Part shown: in pieces, positions 42,984-50,883 of the stretch
Numbering within the stretch: the first letter of the stretch is position 1
How the letters are laid out: each line of letters begins with the position of its first letter
Origin: Herbiconiux sp. A18JL235
GTDB taxonomy: Bacteria > Actinomycetota > Actinomycetes > Actinomycetales > Microbacteriaceae
Direction: 5' to 3'
Assembly (NCBI RefSeq): GCF_040939305.1
Contig: NZ_CP162511.1
Coordinates: forward strand, 3,720,001 to 3,784,000
DNA: 64,000 nucleotides
Notes under the pieces: model-generated
The model's input: only the letters and a program-made list of their open reading frames with translations
Told to the model about the DNA's origin: nothing
Database searches by the model: none
Made by a program: the position numbers and the translations under genes

Positions 42984-43487
42984 TCAGGCCGCCGCCTCCG
43001 ACTTGATGGTCTCGATGGCCTTGTTGAACCCGCCGCTGGTGAGGCTGGAGCCGGCGACCCGCGAGACCTCGATCTCGTCGATGTCCTTGCCCACCACGAC
43101 CGCGGCGATGCCGTCGGCGAACTGGGTCTGGTAGTTCACCGAGTTCGGGTTCGTCGCCTCGGGGGTGACGGTCACCGCTGTGATGACGTCGCCCTCGAGG
43201 GTGACCGAGACGTCGACCTCCTCCTGCCCGTTCGGCGAGGTGTACCCGCCGGTGGCCTCGTAGGTGCCGTCGGCGTAGGTGCTGGAGCCGGCGCCCGCCG
43301 AGTCGCTGCCGGTCGACGGGGTCGACGACGGCGTGCTCGCCGCGGTGGAAGGCGCGTCGGCGGTGCTCGACGGCGCCGTGCCGGCCTCGGCGGAGGTGCT
43401 GGTGTCGGTGGCGCAGCCGGCGAGGGCGACGGAGATCGACAGGCCGGTCATGGCGGCGAGTGCGAGGTTCTTCTGTCGGGGGGTCAT
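42984..43487 (-). CDS. FMN-binding domain lipoprotein
   Basis: A 167-residue exported protein. Lipobox LAGC gives Cys25 as the lipid anchor, followed by a Ser/Thr/Ala-rich linker of about 45 residues and a single FMN-binding domain. The flavinylation segment reads AGSSLTSGGFNKAIE; the Thr of LTS aligns with the threonine modified by ApbE in NqrC/RnfG-type proteins, though the motif is AGSS rather than SGAT. It probably carries electrons on the outer face of the membrane. Confidence 0.85.
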   Translation of the reverse strand: MTPRQKNLALAAMTGLSISVALAGCATDTSTSAEAGTAPSSTADAPSTAASTPSSTPSTGSDSAGAGSSTYADGTYEATGGYTSPNGQEEVDVSVTLEGDVITAVTVTPEATNPNSVNYQTQFADGIAAVVVGKDIDEIEVSRVAGSSLTSGGFNKAIETIKSEAAA

Positions 43488-43606
43488 CTGCTGTCCTGTC
43501 AGTGGTGGCGGTAGGCGGTCACATCGGCGATGGCGATGGATACGACGGTAGAGACGGATTTCTTGAGCCCGCTATGAGCATCCGATGCCCTCTCTGTGAG
43601 CCGGGT

Positions 43607-43632
43607 CAGCACGTGCTGCACCGGCCCGGTGC
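43607..43632. promoter_or_regulatory. Two adjacent palindromes in the intergene
   Basis: CAGCACGTGCTG (43607-43618) is a perfect 12-base palindrome and is joined to GCACCGGCCCGGTGC, a 6-base-arm hairpin. The first looks like an operator; the second may terminate the upstream channel gene. Confidence 0.4.
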
Positions 43633-43690
43633 GCATCCGAGGGCGACCATCGGCCTCACCCTCTGTCAACGACCGGCGGCCGCCGAACGT

Positions 43691-44380
43691 TCAGATCTCG
43701 GTAGGGCCGGTGCGCCCGGAGCGCTGACGGCGCAGTCGCCGCAAGGTGCTGAGGGTGCGCTGCTCGGGCAGGCTCCAGCCGAATCGCACGGCGAGCAGAC
43801 GGATGAGGGTGGTGACGATGACACAGCCGACCCCGGCCACGGTGATGTCGGAACCGGATGCGGTGGCGGCCACCAGGAAGAGAGCGCCGGCGCCCGCCGC
43901 GACCGCATAGAGCGAACCGACGTGCATGACGCCGATCGGCATGCCCAGCAGGATGTCGCGCAGCATGCCGCCGCCGACCGCCGCGACGATGCCGACGAAG
44001 ACGGCGGGCACCACAGGGAGGCCCACCGCGAGCGCCTTGCTCGTGCCGATGGCGCAGAAGAGGCCGAGGCTCAAGGCGTCGAGCACGGTGATGACGACGT
44101 TGAGACGATTGAACAGGCGCTCGAGGAGCATGCCGACGAGGGCCGCGGCGATGGCGACCGGGATGTACCAGTTCGACTCGAGCGCCGCGGGCACCTGGTT
44201 GAGCAGGAGATCGCGGATGACACCGCCGCCGAAGCCGGCGACCATCCCGATGAGGCCCACACCCAGCAGGTCGAGTCGGCGGTCTTTGAACTGGGCGGCG
44301 AACATGGCGCCCTGCACGCTGCCGAGGCCGGTGGCCGCGAGGTCGAGCCAGAACGGCGTGACGAACTGCTCGGCGATCAT
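43691..44380 (-). CDS. Trimeric intracellular cation (TRIC/YicG-type) channel family protein
   Basis: A 229-residue protein with seven helices in two repeats, each containing the Gly-rich motif: GMVAGFGGGVIRDLLL and GIVAAVGGGMLRDILLG. These RDLLL/RDILL glycine segments are the family hallmark (UPF0126). ATG at 44380 is taken over a TTG two codons upstream because a TAGGAC box stands six bases before it. K+/glycine-related function is debated; the riboswitch lies just upstream on the other strand. Confidence 0.88.
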   Translation of the reverse strand: MIAEQFVTPFWLDLAATGLGSVQGAMFAAQFKDRRLDLLGVGLIGMVAGFGGGVIRDLLLNQVPAALESNWYIPVAIAAALVGMLLERLFNRLNVVITVLDALSLGLFCAIGTSKALAVGLPVVPAVFVGIVAAVGGGMLRDILLGMPIGVMHVGSLYAVAAGAGALFLVAATASGSDITVAGVGCVIVTTLIRLLAVRFGWSLPEQRTLSTLRRLRRQRSGRTGPTEI

Positions 44381-44386
44381 GCACAA

Positions 44387-44392
44387 GTCCTA
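44387..44392 (-). promoter_or_regulatory. -10 box of leaderless TRIC-family promoter
   Basis: TAGGAC on the minus strand, six bases before ATG; the last base departs from TAnnnT. Confidence 0.4.
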
Positions 44393-44460
44393 TCACGAGC
44401 CCGAGGCCCGGCGGCCCGTCGCGACCCGTCGCGACCCGGCGGCAGGCGCGCCGAACGGCG

Positions 44461-44466
44461 TAGAGT
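44461..44466 (+). promoter_or_regulatory. -10 box of the sdaA transcript
   Basis: TAGAGT, about 45 bases before the first riboswitch aptamer. Confidence 0.45.
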
Positions 44467-44511
44467 GGGCGGCGCAGACCACAACTGAACACTCTCGGCC
44501 CCCATGCCCTG

Positions 44512-44696
44512 GCGGGAGAGCCGGATGCGCCACTCGCGCAGCCGGCACCGAAGGAGCAATTCTCCCCGTCAATCTCTCAGGTTCCCGTACCGCCCGGGCT
44601 CGGCCGCTCTGGAAAGCAGTTCTCCACAGAACTCGCCGACGGGGAAAGCCCTCCACAAGAGGGTGAAACTCTCAGGCACTCATGACAGAGGGGGAG
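44512..44696 (+). promoter_or_regulatory. Tandem glycine riboswitch
   Basis: Two consecutive aptamers. The first carries GGGAGAGCC, CCGAAGGAGCAATTCTCC and AATCTCTCAGG; the second CTCTGGAAAGCAG, CCGACGGGGAAAGCCC and GTGAAACTCTCAGGCA, ending in ATGACAGAGGGGGAG. These are the conserved blocks of glycine aptamers. A GCGACCGCA/TGCGGTCGC hairpin (44700-44721) and GGGA/TCCC around the ribosome-binding site form a likely expression platform acting on translation. It precedes the serine dehydratase gene. Confidence 0.92.
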
Positions 44697-44760
44697 CTCG
44701 CGACCGCAACGGTGCGGTCGCGCCTCGATCGGCCCAGGGCCGGGATTCGGGAGGGCTCCC

Positions 44761-46405
44761 ATGACAGTCAGCGCCTTCGAGTTGTTCAGCATCGGAATCG
44801 GGCCGTCGAGTTCGCACACGGTGGGGCCGATGCGCGCGGCCTGCCTGTTCGTGGAGGAGCTCGCCGCACTCGGGATGGTGCCGTCGCTCGACGAGATCGG
44901 TGGCCTGGGGGTGACGCTCTACGGCTCGCTCGCCGCGACCGGGCGTGGGCACGGCACCTTCCCTGCGGTGCTACTCGGGCTCGAGGGGTGGCGGCCCGAG
45001 CTCATCACGGCCGAGGAGAAGGAAGCCGCCGAGGAGCGCCTGCGCGACGAGGGCGTGGTGCGCGTGGGGCGCGAGCTGCGCGAGGGAGCGGCGGCCCAGA
45101 CGGCAGCGGATGCGGCGGTGCGACCGGTGACGACGGCGGCCGCGGCGGCGCAGAGTGCGCCGGATGCGGCCCGAGCTCGGGCCGCGGACGCGGACGGCGG
45201 GAGGGCGGTGCGGATGCGCGAGGACGACATCGAGCTCTGGCCGCGGATGATGCTGGAGAGGCATCCGAACGGGATGTGCTTCGCGGCGCGGGTCGGGGGT
45301 GAGGTGGTGCTGGAGCGGCGGTACTACTCCGTCGGCGGCGGGTTCGTGGTGGGCGACGCGGTGCCGGCGGCACGAGCATCCGCGACGGCAATCGTGCCGG
45401 GCGACGAGGTGCCGGCGGCACCCGCGTCGACGGCAGCGTTCGTGCCCGCATTCGCCGACGGTGAGGAGGCAGCCACGGAACGCGAGGTCGCGGCAACCTC
45501 CGCCACGGGGCGCGAGGTCGCGGCGGGGTTCTCGTCGGGTGCGGAGCTCGTGGAGCGCGCGGAGGCGGTGGGGTCGGTGAGCGCCGCCATGATGCGCTTC
45601 GAGACGGGAGCGCGGTGGCGACGACGAGGGTGCCGTGCGGGAACGGCTGCTCGCCCTGCGCGAGGTGATGGAGGAGTGCGCGCGAAGCGGAATGGGGCGC
45701 GACGGTGTGCTGCCGGGGGTGCTGCAGGTGCCGCGGAGGGCCAAGGGGTGGCTCGAGAGGCTGGCGGCGGAAGACCCCGACCGGGCTCCCGAGTTCGCCG
45801 AGGACTGGGCGAACCTCGTCGCCATCGCCGTGAACGAGGAGAACGCCTCGGGCGGACGGGTGGTCACCGCGCCCACCAACGGGGCGGCCGGCATCATTCC
45901 CGCCGTGCTCTCCTACGCCCTCGGCTACACCCCGGCGGGGCGGGCCGATCGCGACGACGCGACCGTGCGGTTCCTGCTCGCGGCAGCGGCCGTGGGGTCG
46001 CTGTTCAAGGAGCGCGCCTCCATCTCGGGTGCGGAGATGGGTTGCCAGGGCGAGGTCGGCTCAGCGGCGTCGATGGCGGCGGCGGGGCTCGCCGAGGTGC
46101 TCGGCGGCACGCCGCGTCAGGTGGAGAACGCCGCCGAGATCGCCATGGAGCACTCGCTCGGGCTCACCTGCGACCCCATCGGCGGGCTCGTGCAGATTCC
46201 GTGCATCGAGCGCAACGCCATCTCGGCGGGCAAGGCGATCAACGCGGCCCGCATGGCGCTCCGCGGCGACGGCTCGCACCGGGTGAGCCTCGACGCGGTC
46301 ATCGAGACCATGCGCCAGACCGGCCGCGACATGGACTCCCGCTACAAGGAGACCGCCCTCGGCGGCCTCGCCGCCACCGTGCCGGTCAGCGTCGTGGAGT
46401 GCTGA
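44761..46405 (+). pseudogene. sdaA: L-serine ammonia-lyase gene with an apparent frameshift
   Basis: The N-terminal domain (FELFSIGIGPSSSHTVGPMR) runs in one frame from ATG 44761; the Fe-S catalytic domain ([57 protein letters not shown]) runs in the +1 frame and ends at 46405. The change occurs near 45622, where ETGARW would continue as [13 protein letters not shown] if one base were absent. Two Ala-rich insertions (about residues 107-150 and 205-275) are foreign to the family, and the second is built of tandem duplications. Without the shift the enzyme would deaminate serine to pyruvate under glycine control. A sequencing error or programmed shift cannot be excluded. Confidence 0.8.
45353..45450. 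repeat. 48-bp imperfect tandem duplication inside sdaA
   Basis: Two successive copies encode GDAVPAARASATAIVP and GDEVPAAPASTAAFVP. A second local duplication of CGCGAGGTCGCGGC follows at about 45480-45525. Confidence 0.8.
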
Positions 46406-46417
46406 CGCCCGGCGAGC

Positions 46418-48013
46418 TCAGCGGAACGCGAGCACCTCGGGGCCCCAGGCCTCGCGAATACCGGAGTCGGGGTCGCCGACGACGGTGTCGTCGCGGTCGA
46501 TGATGAGCGTCAGCCGGTCGTCGGTGTCGTAACGCGGCCACGAGACCACCGTGCCGTCGGGGTTCGGGGCGTGGGGCGCATCCGGGTCGAGGCCGTGGGC
46601 GAAGGCGACCCAGCGGCCCTGCATGCGTTCCGAGATCGCGAGCGCCTCGGCGCGGCCGCCGAGCGCGAACACGATGTCCTTGCCGCGCGGCGCGAAGGAG
46701 CGGAAGACGTAGGCGAGCTCGGCGGCATGCGTCGCCCCGATGCCGGTGACCTTCAGCAGGGGCGTCGCGTGGTCGAAGCGGTACATCCAGGTGGGGGCGA
46801 CGGCGCTGTGCGCCTCGGCGAGCCAGATGGACGGCATGCGGAACCCGGCGTCGCGCGACACCTCGGCAGGCGCCCGCCGCCTGGGGTAGGCGGGGTACGC
46901 ACCGGTGATCCGCTCCCCCACACCGCTGAACGCGGGGTTGTCGTTCGCGATCTCGGCGAACATCTGCTCCACCGCCTCGGGCGTGATGGGCAGGAGCGGT
47001 GAGCGCATCAGCTTGAAGAACGACGACTCATCGTGGTTGGTGCCGATGATGAGCGGGATGCGCGCCGCCCTGCCCTCGCGGAACGCGGTGAGCGGAGCCT
47101 CGGGCAGCACCTCGTCTCCCCACACCGGCGCGAGCGCGAGGGTGCCGGGCACGCTCGCCGAGACCTCGTGGATGAGCTCGGCCCCCGCGTCGACCAGGTC
47201 GAACGGGTCGAGGTCGCGCAGCCGCCACGCCTGACCGGGCTCGATCCCCACGATCGAGAGGAACCGCTCAGCCACCCGCGCGGCGCGCTCGCGCCCGTAC
47301 ACCGAGGTCACGGGCGCACTCTGCGCGATGGCCCGATGGAATAGCCCTTCGGCCGGCGGCGAGGTCATGAGCGCGATGACGCAAGCCCCTCCCGCCGACT
47401 CCCCGAACAGCGTGACGTCGCCCGGGTCTCCCCCGAAGGCGGCGATGTTCTCGCGCACCCACTCGAGCCCGGCGATCTGGTCGCGGAGGCCGACATTCGA
47501 ATCGAAGCCGTGAGCGAAGCCGGATGCGGCGGCCGACCCGCCGAGACCCGTGAAGTCGACGAAGCCGAGAACGCCCAGGCGGTAGTTGATCGACACCACG
47601 ACGACGTCGCCGCGCTCGGCCAGCCGGCTGCCGTCGTAGTAGCGCTGGGCCGTGGAGCCCTGGAAGTAGCCGCCGCCATGGATCCACACCATCACCGGGC
47701 GGCCCTCGCGCCCCTCGGGCGGAGGTCCCTCCGGCGCCCACACGTTCACCGTCAGGCAGTCCTCCTCGATCGGCACCGAGGGGTCGACCTCCATCGACTT
47801 GAGCACGCGCTGGGGTGCCATCGGCCCGAAGCGGGTGGCATCGCGCAGTTCCGGCCACGGCGGGGCCGGCTGCGGGCGGCGGAAGCGGCGTTCGCCGACG
47901 GGCGGGGCGGCGAACGGGATGCCCTTCCAGCTGAGCACGGCGCCATCGCGAGCGCCGCGCACGGCCCCGCCCGCGATGCGCCGGATCAGGGAGTCCTGGC
48001 CCGCGACAGTCAT
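46418..48013 (-). CDS. Type B carboxylesterase
   Basis: A 531-residue alpha/beta hydrolase. The oxyanion segment is MVWIHGGGYFQGS, the nucleophile elbow VTLFGESAGGACVIALM, the acidic residue lies in IGTNHDESSFFKLM and the His in GIGATHAAELAYVF. EDCLTVNVWAPEG is the second family signature. No signal peptide is visible, so it should be cytoplasmic. It may hydrolyse esters of many alcohols; physiological substrate unknown. Confidence 0.9.
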   Translation of the reverse strand: MTVAGQDSLIRRIAGGAVRGARDGAVLSWKGIPFAAPPVGERRFRRPQPAPPWPELRDATRFGPMAPQRVLKSMEVDPSVPIEEDCLTVNVWAPEGPPPEGREGRPVMVWIHGGGYFQGSTAQRYYDGSRLAERGDVVVVSINYRLGVLGFVDFTGLGGSAAASGFAHGFDSNVGLRDQIAGLEWVRENIAAFGGDPGDVTLFGESAGGACVIALMTSPPAEGLFHRAIAQSAPVTSVYGRERAARVAERFLSIVGIEPGQAWRLRDLDPFDLVDAGAELIHEVSASVPGTLALAPVWGDEVLPEAPLTAFREGRAARIPLIIGTNHDESSFFKLMRSPLLPITPEAVEQMFAEIANDNPAFSGVGERITGAYPAYPRRRAPAEVSRDAGFRMPSIWLAEAHSAVAPTWMYRFDHATPLLKVTGIGATHAAELAYVFRSFAPRGKDIVFALGGRAEALAISERMQGRWVAFAHGLDPDAPHAPNPDGTVVSWPRYDTDDRLTLIIDRDDTVVGDPDSGIREAWGPEVLAFR

Positions 48014-48019
48014 AGCGGC

Positions 48020-48025
48020 ATGCTA
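48020..48025 (-). promoter_or_regulatory. -10 box of leaderless esterase promoter
   Basis: TAGCAT on the minus strand, six bases before ATG at 48013. Confidence 0.55.
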
Positions 48026-48222
48026 TCGAGCGCTGCTGGATGCGCGGTGACGGGTGCACCCGGCGGGTGGCGCGCATCCGCCCCCTCGGATGCGATCGGC
48101 GCGGCACACGGTGCCCGCTCGAGAGGTCGTGCGCGTGCATCCGCTCGAGGCGCAGTCCGCATACTGTGGGGAGGGAGAGACCGCGGCGGCCGGAGAGCCG
48201 CCGCCTGAGCGGAGGAACACGC

Positions 48223-48423
48223 ATGTCCGATCTGGAGAACCGCATCGAGGAGCCCGACGAGAGCGACGAGTTCTCGCTCTCGGAGTCGGAGCTCGAAGAC
48301 GTCGACCTCGACGACATCGACGACATCGACGACGACCCCGAGGTCACCGACGAGGAGAAGGTCGACCCCGTGTTCGACGACGACGAAGAGGTTCTGCACG
48401 ACAACTTCGGCTACGAGGAGTAG
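48223..48423 (+). CDS. Small highly acidic protein
   Basis: A 66-residue protein in which 33 residues are Asp or Glu, with runs such as DVDLDDIDDIDDDPEV and FDDDEEVLHD, and no predicted helix in the membrane. GGAGG stands eight bases before the ATG. I do not recognise a family. Such proteins may bind metals or basic partners; this is speculation. It lies on its own between the esterase and pnuC promoters. Confidence 0.75.
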   Translation: MSDLENRIEEPDESDEFSLSESELEDVDLDDIDDIDDDPEVTDEEKVDPVFDDDEEVLHDNFGYEE

Positions 48424-48490
48424 ACCACGGGTCGCCGTCCACCCCGGTTCGCCGAGGGCGGACGGCGACGGCTGACACCCGGCGAGCGGA

Positions 48491-48496
48491 TAGTGT
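48491..48496 (+). promoter_or_regulatory. -10 box of leaderless pnuC promoter
   Basis: TAGTGT, seven bases before ATG at 48504. Confidence 0.5.
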
Positions 48497-48503
48497 GTGC
48501 CGC

Positions 48504-49211
48504 ATGCAGATGTTCGACTGGCTGAACCAGCAGTTCAGCGTGTTCGGCATCCAGGTGTACTGGTCCGACTTCCTCGGCAACATCCTGGCGCTGGCCACCG
48601 TGGTGCTCGCGCTGCGGCGCCTTGTCGTCTCGTGGCCCGTGCAGATCGTCGGCTCGGTGCTGCTGCTCATCGCGAGCCTCAACGTGCACCTCGTCGGCAA
48701 CGCCGGGCGCCAGGTGATCATCATCGTGGCCGCGAGCTGGGGCTGGGCCACCTGGCAGCGCAGCAAGGCGCGCGTCGGCACCATCACCGTGAGCTGGGCG
48801 ACGTGGCGCACGCGACTGCTGCTCGCCATGGCGATGATCGTGGGCACCGTGCTGATCGGGTTGCTGCTGCACGCGACCGGTTCGTCGTTCTACCCCGGTG
48901 CGCCGCTCTGGCTGGCTCTCGCCGACGCCTGGATCTTCGTCGGCTCCGTGCTCGCCATGGTGGCGCAGGCCCGGCGCCTCGTCGAGTTCTGGTTCGTCTG
49001 GCTCGCGGTCGACCTCGTCGGTGTGCCGCTCGCCATCTCGTCAGGGCTCTACTTCTCCGGCCTCGTGTACGGCATCTTCTTCGTGCTGGTGCTCATCGGC
49101 ATCCGTGACTGGTCGAGGCGCAGTCGCGCCGTCATCACCTCGGCCGTCGAGCCGGCCCTCCCTGTCGGCGGGCTCGCCGAGCCCACCGTCGAGGTCGACC
49201 GGCGCGACTAG
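48504..49211 (+). CDS. pnuC: PnuC-type nicotinamide (riboside) transporter
   Basis: A 235-residue protein with about seven helices. ASWGWATWQRSK and FWFVWLAVDLVGVPLAI, followed by SGLVYGIFFVLVLIGIRDW, are the conserved PnuC regions that bind the nicotinamide riboside ring. The family carries out facilitated diffusion of NAD precursors into the cell, trapped by phosphorylation. No NadR kinase is in the window. Confidence 0.88.
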   Translation: MQMFDWLNQQFSVFGIQVYWSDFLGNILALATVVLALRRLVVSWPVQIVGSVLLLIASLNVHLVGNAGRQVIIIVAASWGWATWQRSKARVGTITVSWATWRTRLLLAMAMIVGTVLIGLLLHATGSSFYPGAPLWLALADAWIFVGSVLAMVAQARRLVEFWFVWLAVDLVGVPLAISSGLYFSGLVYGIFFVLVLIGIRDWSRRSRAVITSAVEPALPVGGLAEPTVEVDRRD

Positions 49212-49225
49212 ACCGGGTGCGCCCA

Positions 49226-50812
49226 TCAGGGGCGAGTCCGGGCCGTCCGCCGGGCCGCCCTCCGCTCGGCGGGCGTGCGGGGTAGCTGCTCGAGGTCGCT
49301 CAGCGCGGGGCCCTCGATGCGGGTTCCGGATGCGGTGAAGCGCGAGGCGTGCAGCGGGCAGTCCCATGATCGCTCGGCGTCGTTCCACTCCAGCACGCCG
49401 CCGAGGTGAGGGCACACGGCGCTCACGGCGCAGGTGGTGCCGCCGACCGTCGACACGCCCACCGGGCGCCCCTTCGACCTCGCCACCACGCCCGCTCCCT
49501 CCGCGGGCCGCGGCACCGGAACCACGCGGGTCTCCGCCTGCCACCACCCAGCGACGGCCTCGGCGCCCACCTCTGCGCCCGCGACAGCGCCCTTCCCGAG
49601 GTCGGCGGGCCGCGTCACCCGGGTGCCCAGCACCCGGTGCCAGTGCGCGCGTTCGCGCCGCGGTTCGCCGAGGATCTCGGAGCGCAAACGCAGTGCCGCG
49701 GCCACCCCGTTGGTGAGGCCCCACTTGGCGTAGCCCGTGGCGAGGTAGACGCGGCCGCGACCACGCGGCAGTGCGCCGACGAACGGGATGAGGTTGTGCG
49801 ACTCGTAGTCCTGCGCCGACCAGGCGTTGGTCTCGACGGCACCGGGGAAGAACAGCCCCGTCCAGGCCCGCAGCTGGTCGAGCCGCTCGGCCTCCGACTT
49901 CGCGCCGGGTCGGCCGACCGTGTGCCCGTTGCCACCCACCACGAGCAGTTCCTGACCGTCAGTTGCCCGGGTCGCCGTGCGCAACGAGCGGGAACCGGAT
50001 TCGGCTGAGTCCCCGACCGACAGGAACATGCCGTCGACCAGGTCGGCGGGCCGCGCATCCGGAAGCTCGAAGGCCAGCGCGTACGACCGCAGACCCGTCG
50101 TCTTGGCGAAGTAGAGACCGCGGTCGAGGATCGGCGTCGCCGTGGCGAGCACTGCGGTGCGACCGAAGACGGCTCCGAGAGGTGTGGTCACCCGCACCGG
50201 CTTGCTCGCCCGCACGGAGGTGACCCTGGCGCCGGTGTGGAGCACACCGCCGAGGGCGAGGAACTCGCGCACGAGGGCCTCGAGCACGTCCATGGCGTCG
50301 AGCTGGGCCTGGCCGGGGAGAGCGACACCGAAGGCGAAGGGGAAGGTGGTCTCGAGGTCGCGGCCCGACACCAGCGACACGTCGAGGCCGGCCTGACGCG
50401 CGGCCCGGTACTCGTCGTCGACTGCCGATGCGCCGCCGTCGTGCTGGGAGTAGCTGTAGGCGGTGCGTTGCTCGTACGGCACCCCGGACTCGTCGGCGAA
50501 GCCGAGCAGCCATTCCTGCCCGTCGCGGTTGCTCTCGACGTACGCACGCAGCAGCCGCCGGGAGTGGTGGGAGCGGATCGTCGAGAGGCGCGAGCCCTGC
50601 AGGAGAGACACCTTGCCCGTGGTGTTGCCGGTGGCGAGCGCCCCTATGCCGAGCGCTTCGAGCACCACCACCCGCCGACCGGCTCGCGCGAGCATGACAG
50701 CCGTGGTGAGGCCCGTGAGGCCTGCGCCCACGATCACGTCGTCGTAGACGGCGCCGTCGACGAACGGGGTGGAGGGTGCCGCGGTGCGACCGTCGAGCCA
50801 GAGGGAGGTCAT
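49226..50812 (-). CDS. FAD-dependent oxidoreductase with C-terminal Rieske domain
   Basis: A 528-residue protein. The N-terminal DAO domain has the dinucleotide-binding VYDDVIVGAGLTGLTTAVML and the C-terminal FAD loop VYLATGYAKWGLTNGVAAAL. The last about 90 residues are a Rieske [2Fe-2S] domain with CPHLGG and CPLHASRF ligands. This gamma-glutamylputrescine-oxidase-like plus Rieske arrangement recurs in many bacteria, with unknown substrate. It is followed (upstream on the strand) by an MFS gene 71 bases away. Confidence 0.88.
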   Translation of the reverse strand: MTSLWLDGRTAAPSTPFVDGAVYDDVIVGAGLTGLTTAVMLARAGRRVVVLEALGIGALATGNTTGKVSLLQGSRLSTIRSHHSRRLLRAYVESNRDGQEWLLGFADESGVPYEQRTAYSYSQHDGGASAVDDEYRAARQAGLDVSLVSGRDLETTFPFAFGVALPGQAQLDAMDVLEALVREFLALGGVLHTGARVTSVRASKPVRVTTPLGAVFGRTAVLATATPILDRGLYFAKTTGLRSYALAFELPDARPADLVDGMFLSVGDSAESGSRSLRTATRATDGQELLVVGGNGHTVGRPGAKSEAERLDQLRAWTGLFFPGAVETNAWSAQDYESHNLIPFVGALPRGRGRVYLATGYAKWGLTNGVAAALRLRSEILGEPRRERAHWHRVLGTRVTRPADLGKGAVAGAEVGAEAVAGWWQAETRVVPVPRPAEGAGVVARSKGRPVGVSTVGGTTCAVSAVCPHLGGVLEWNDAERSWDCPLHASRFTASGTRIEGPALSDLEQLPRTPAERRAARRTARTRP

Positions 50813-50883
50813 GCCCCCAGTAAACGCCTCGGCGTCGAAAGCGCACCCCCGGATGGCACCGGCCCGCGGGGCGCGAGGGGGCT

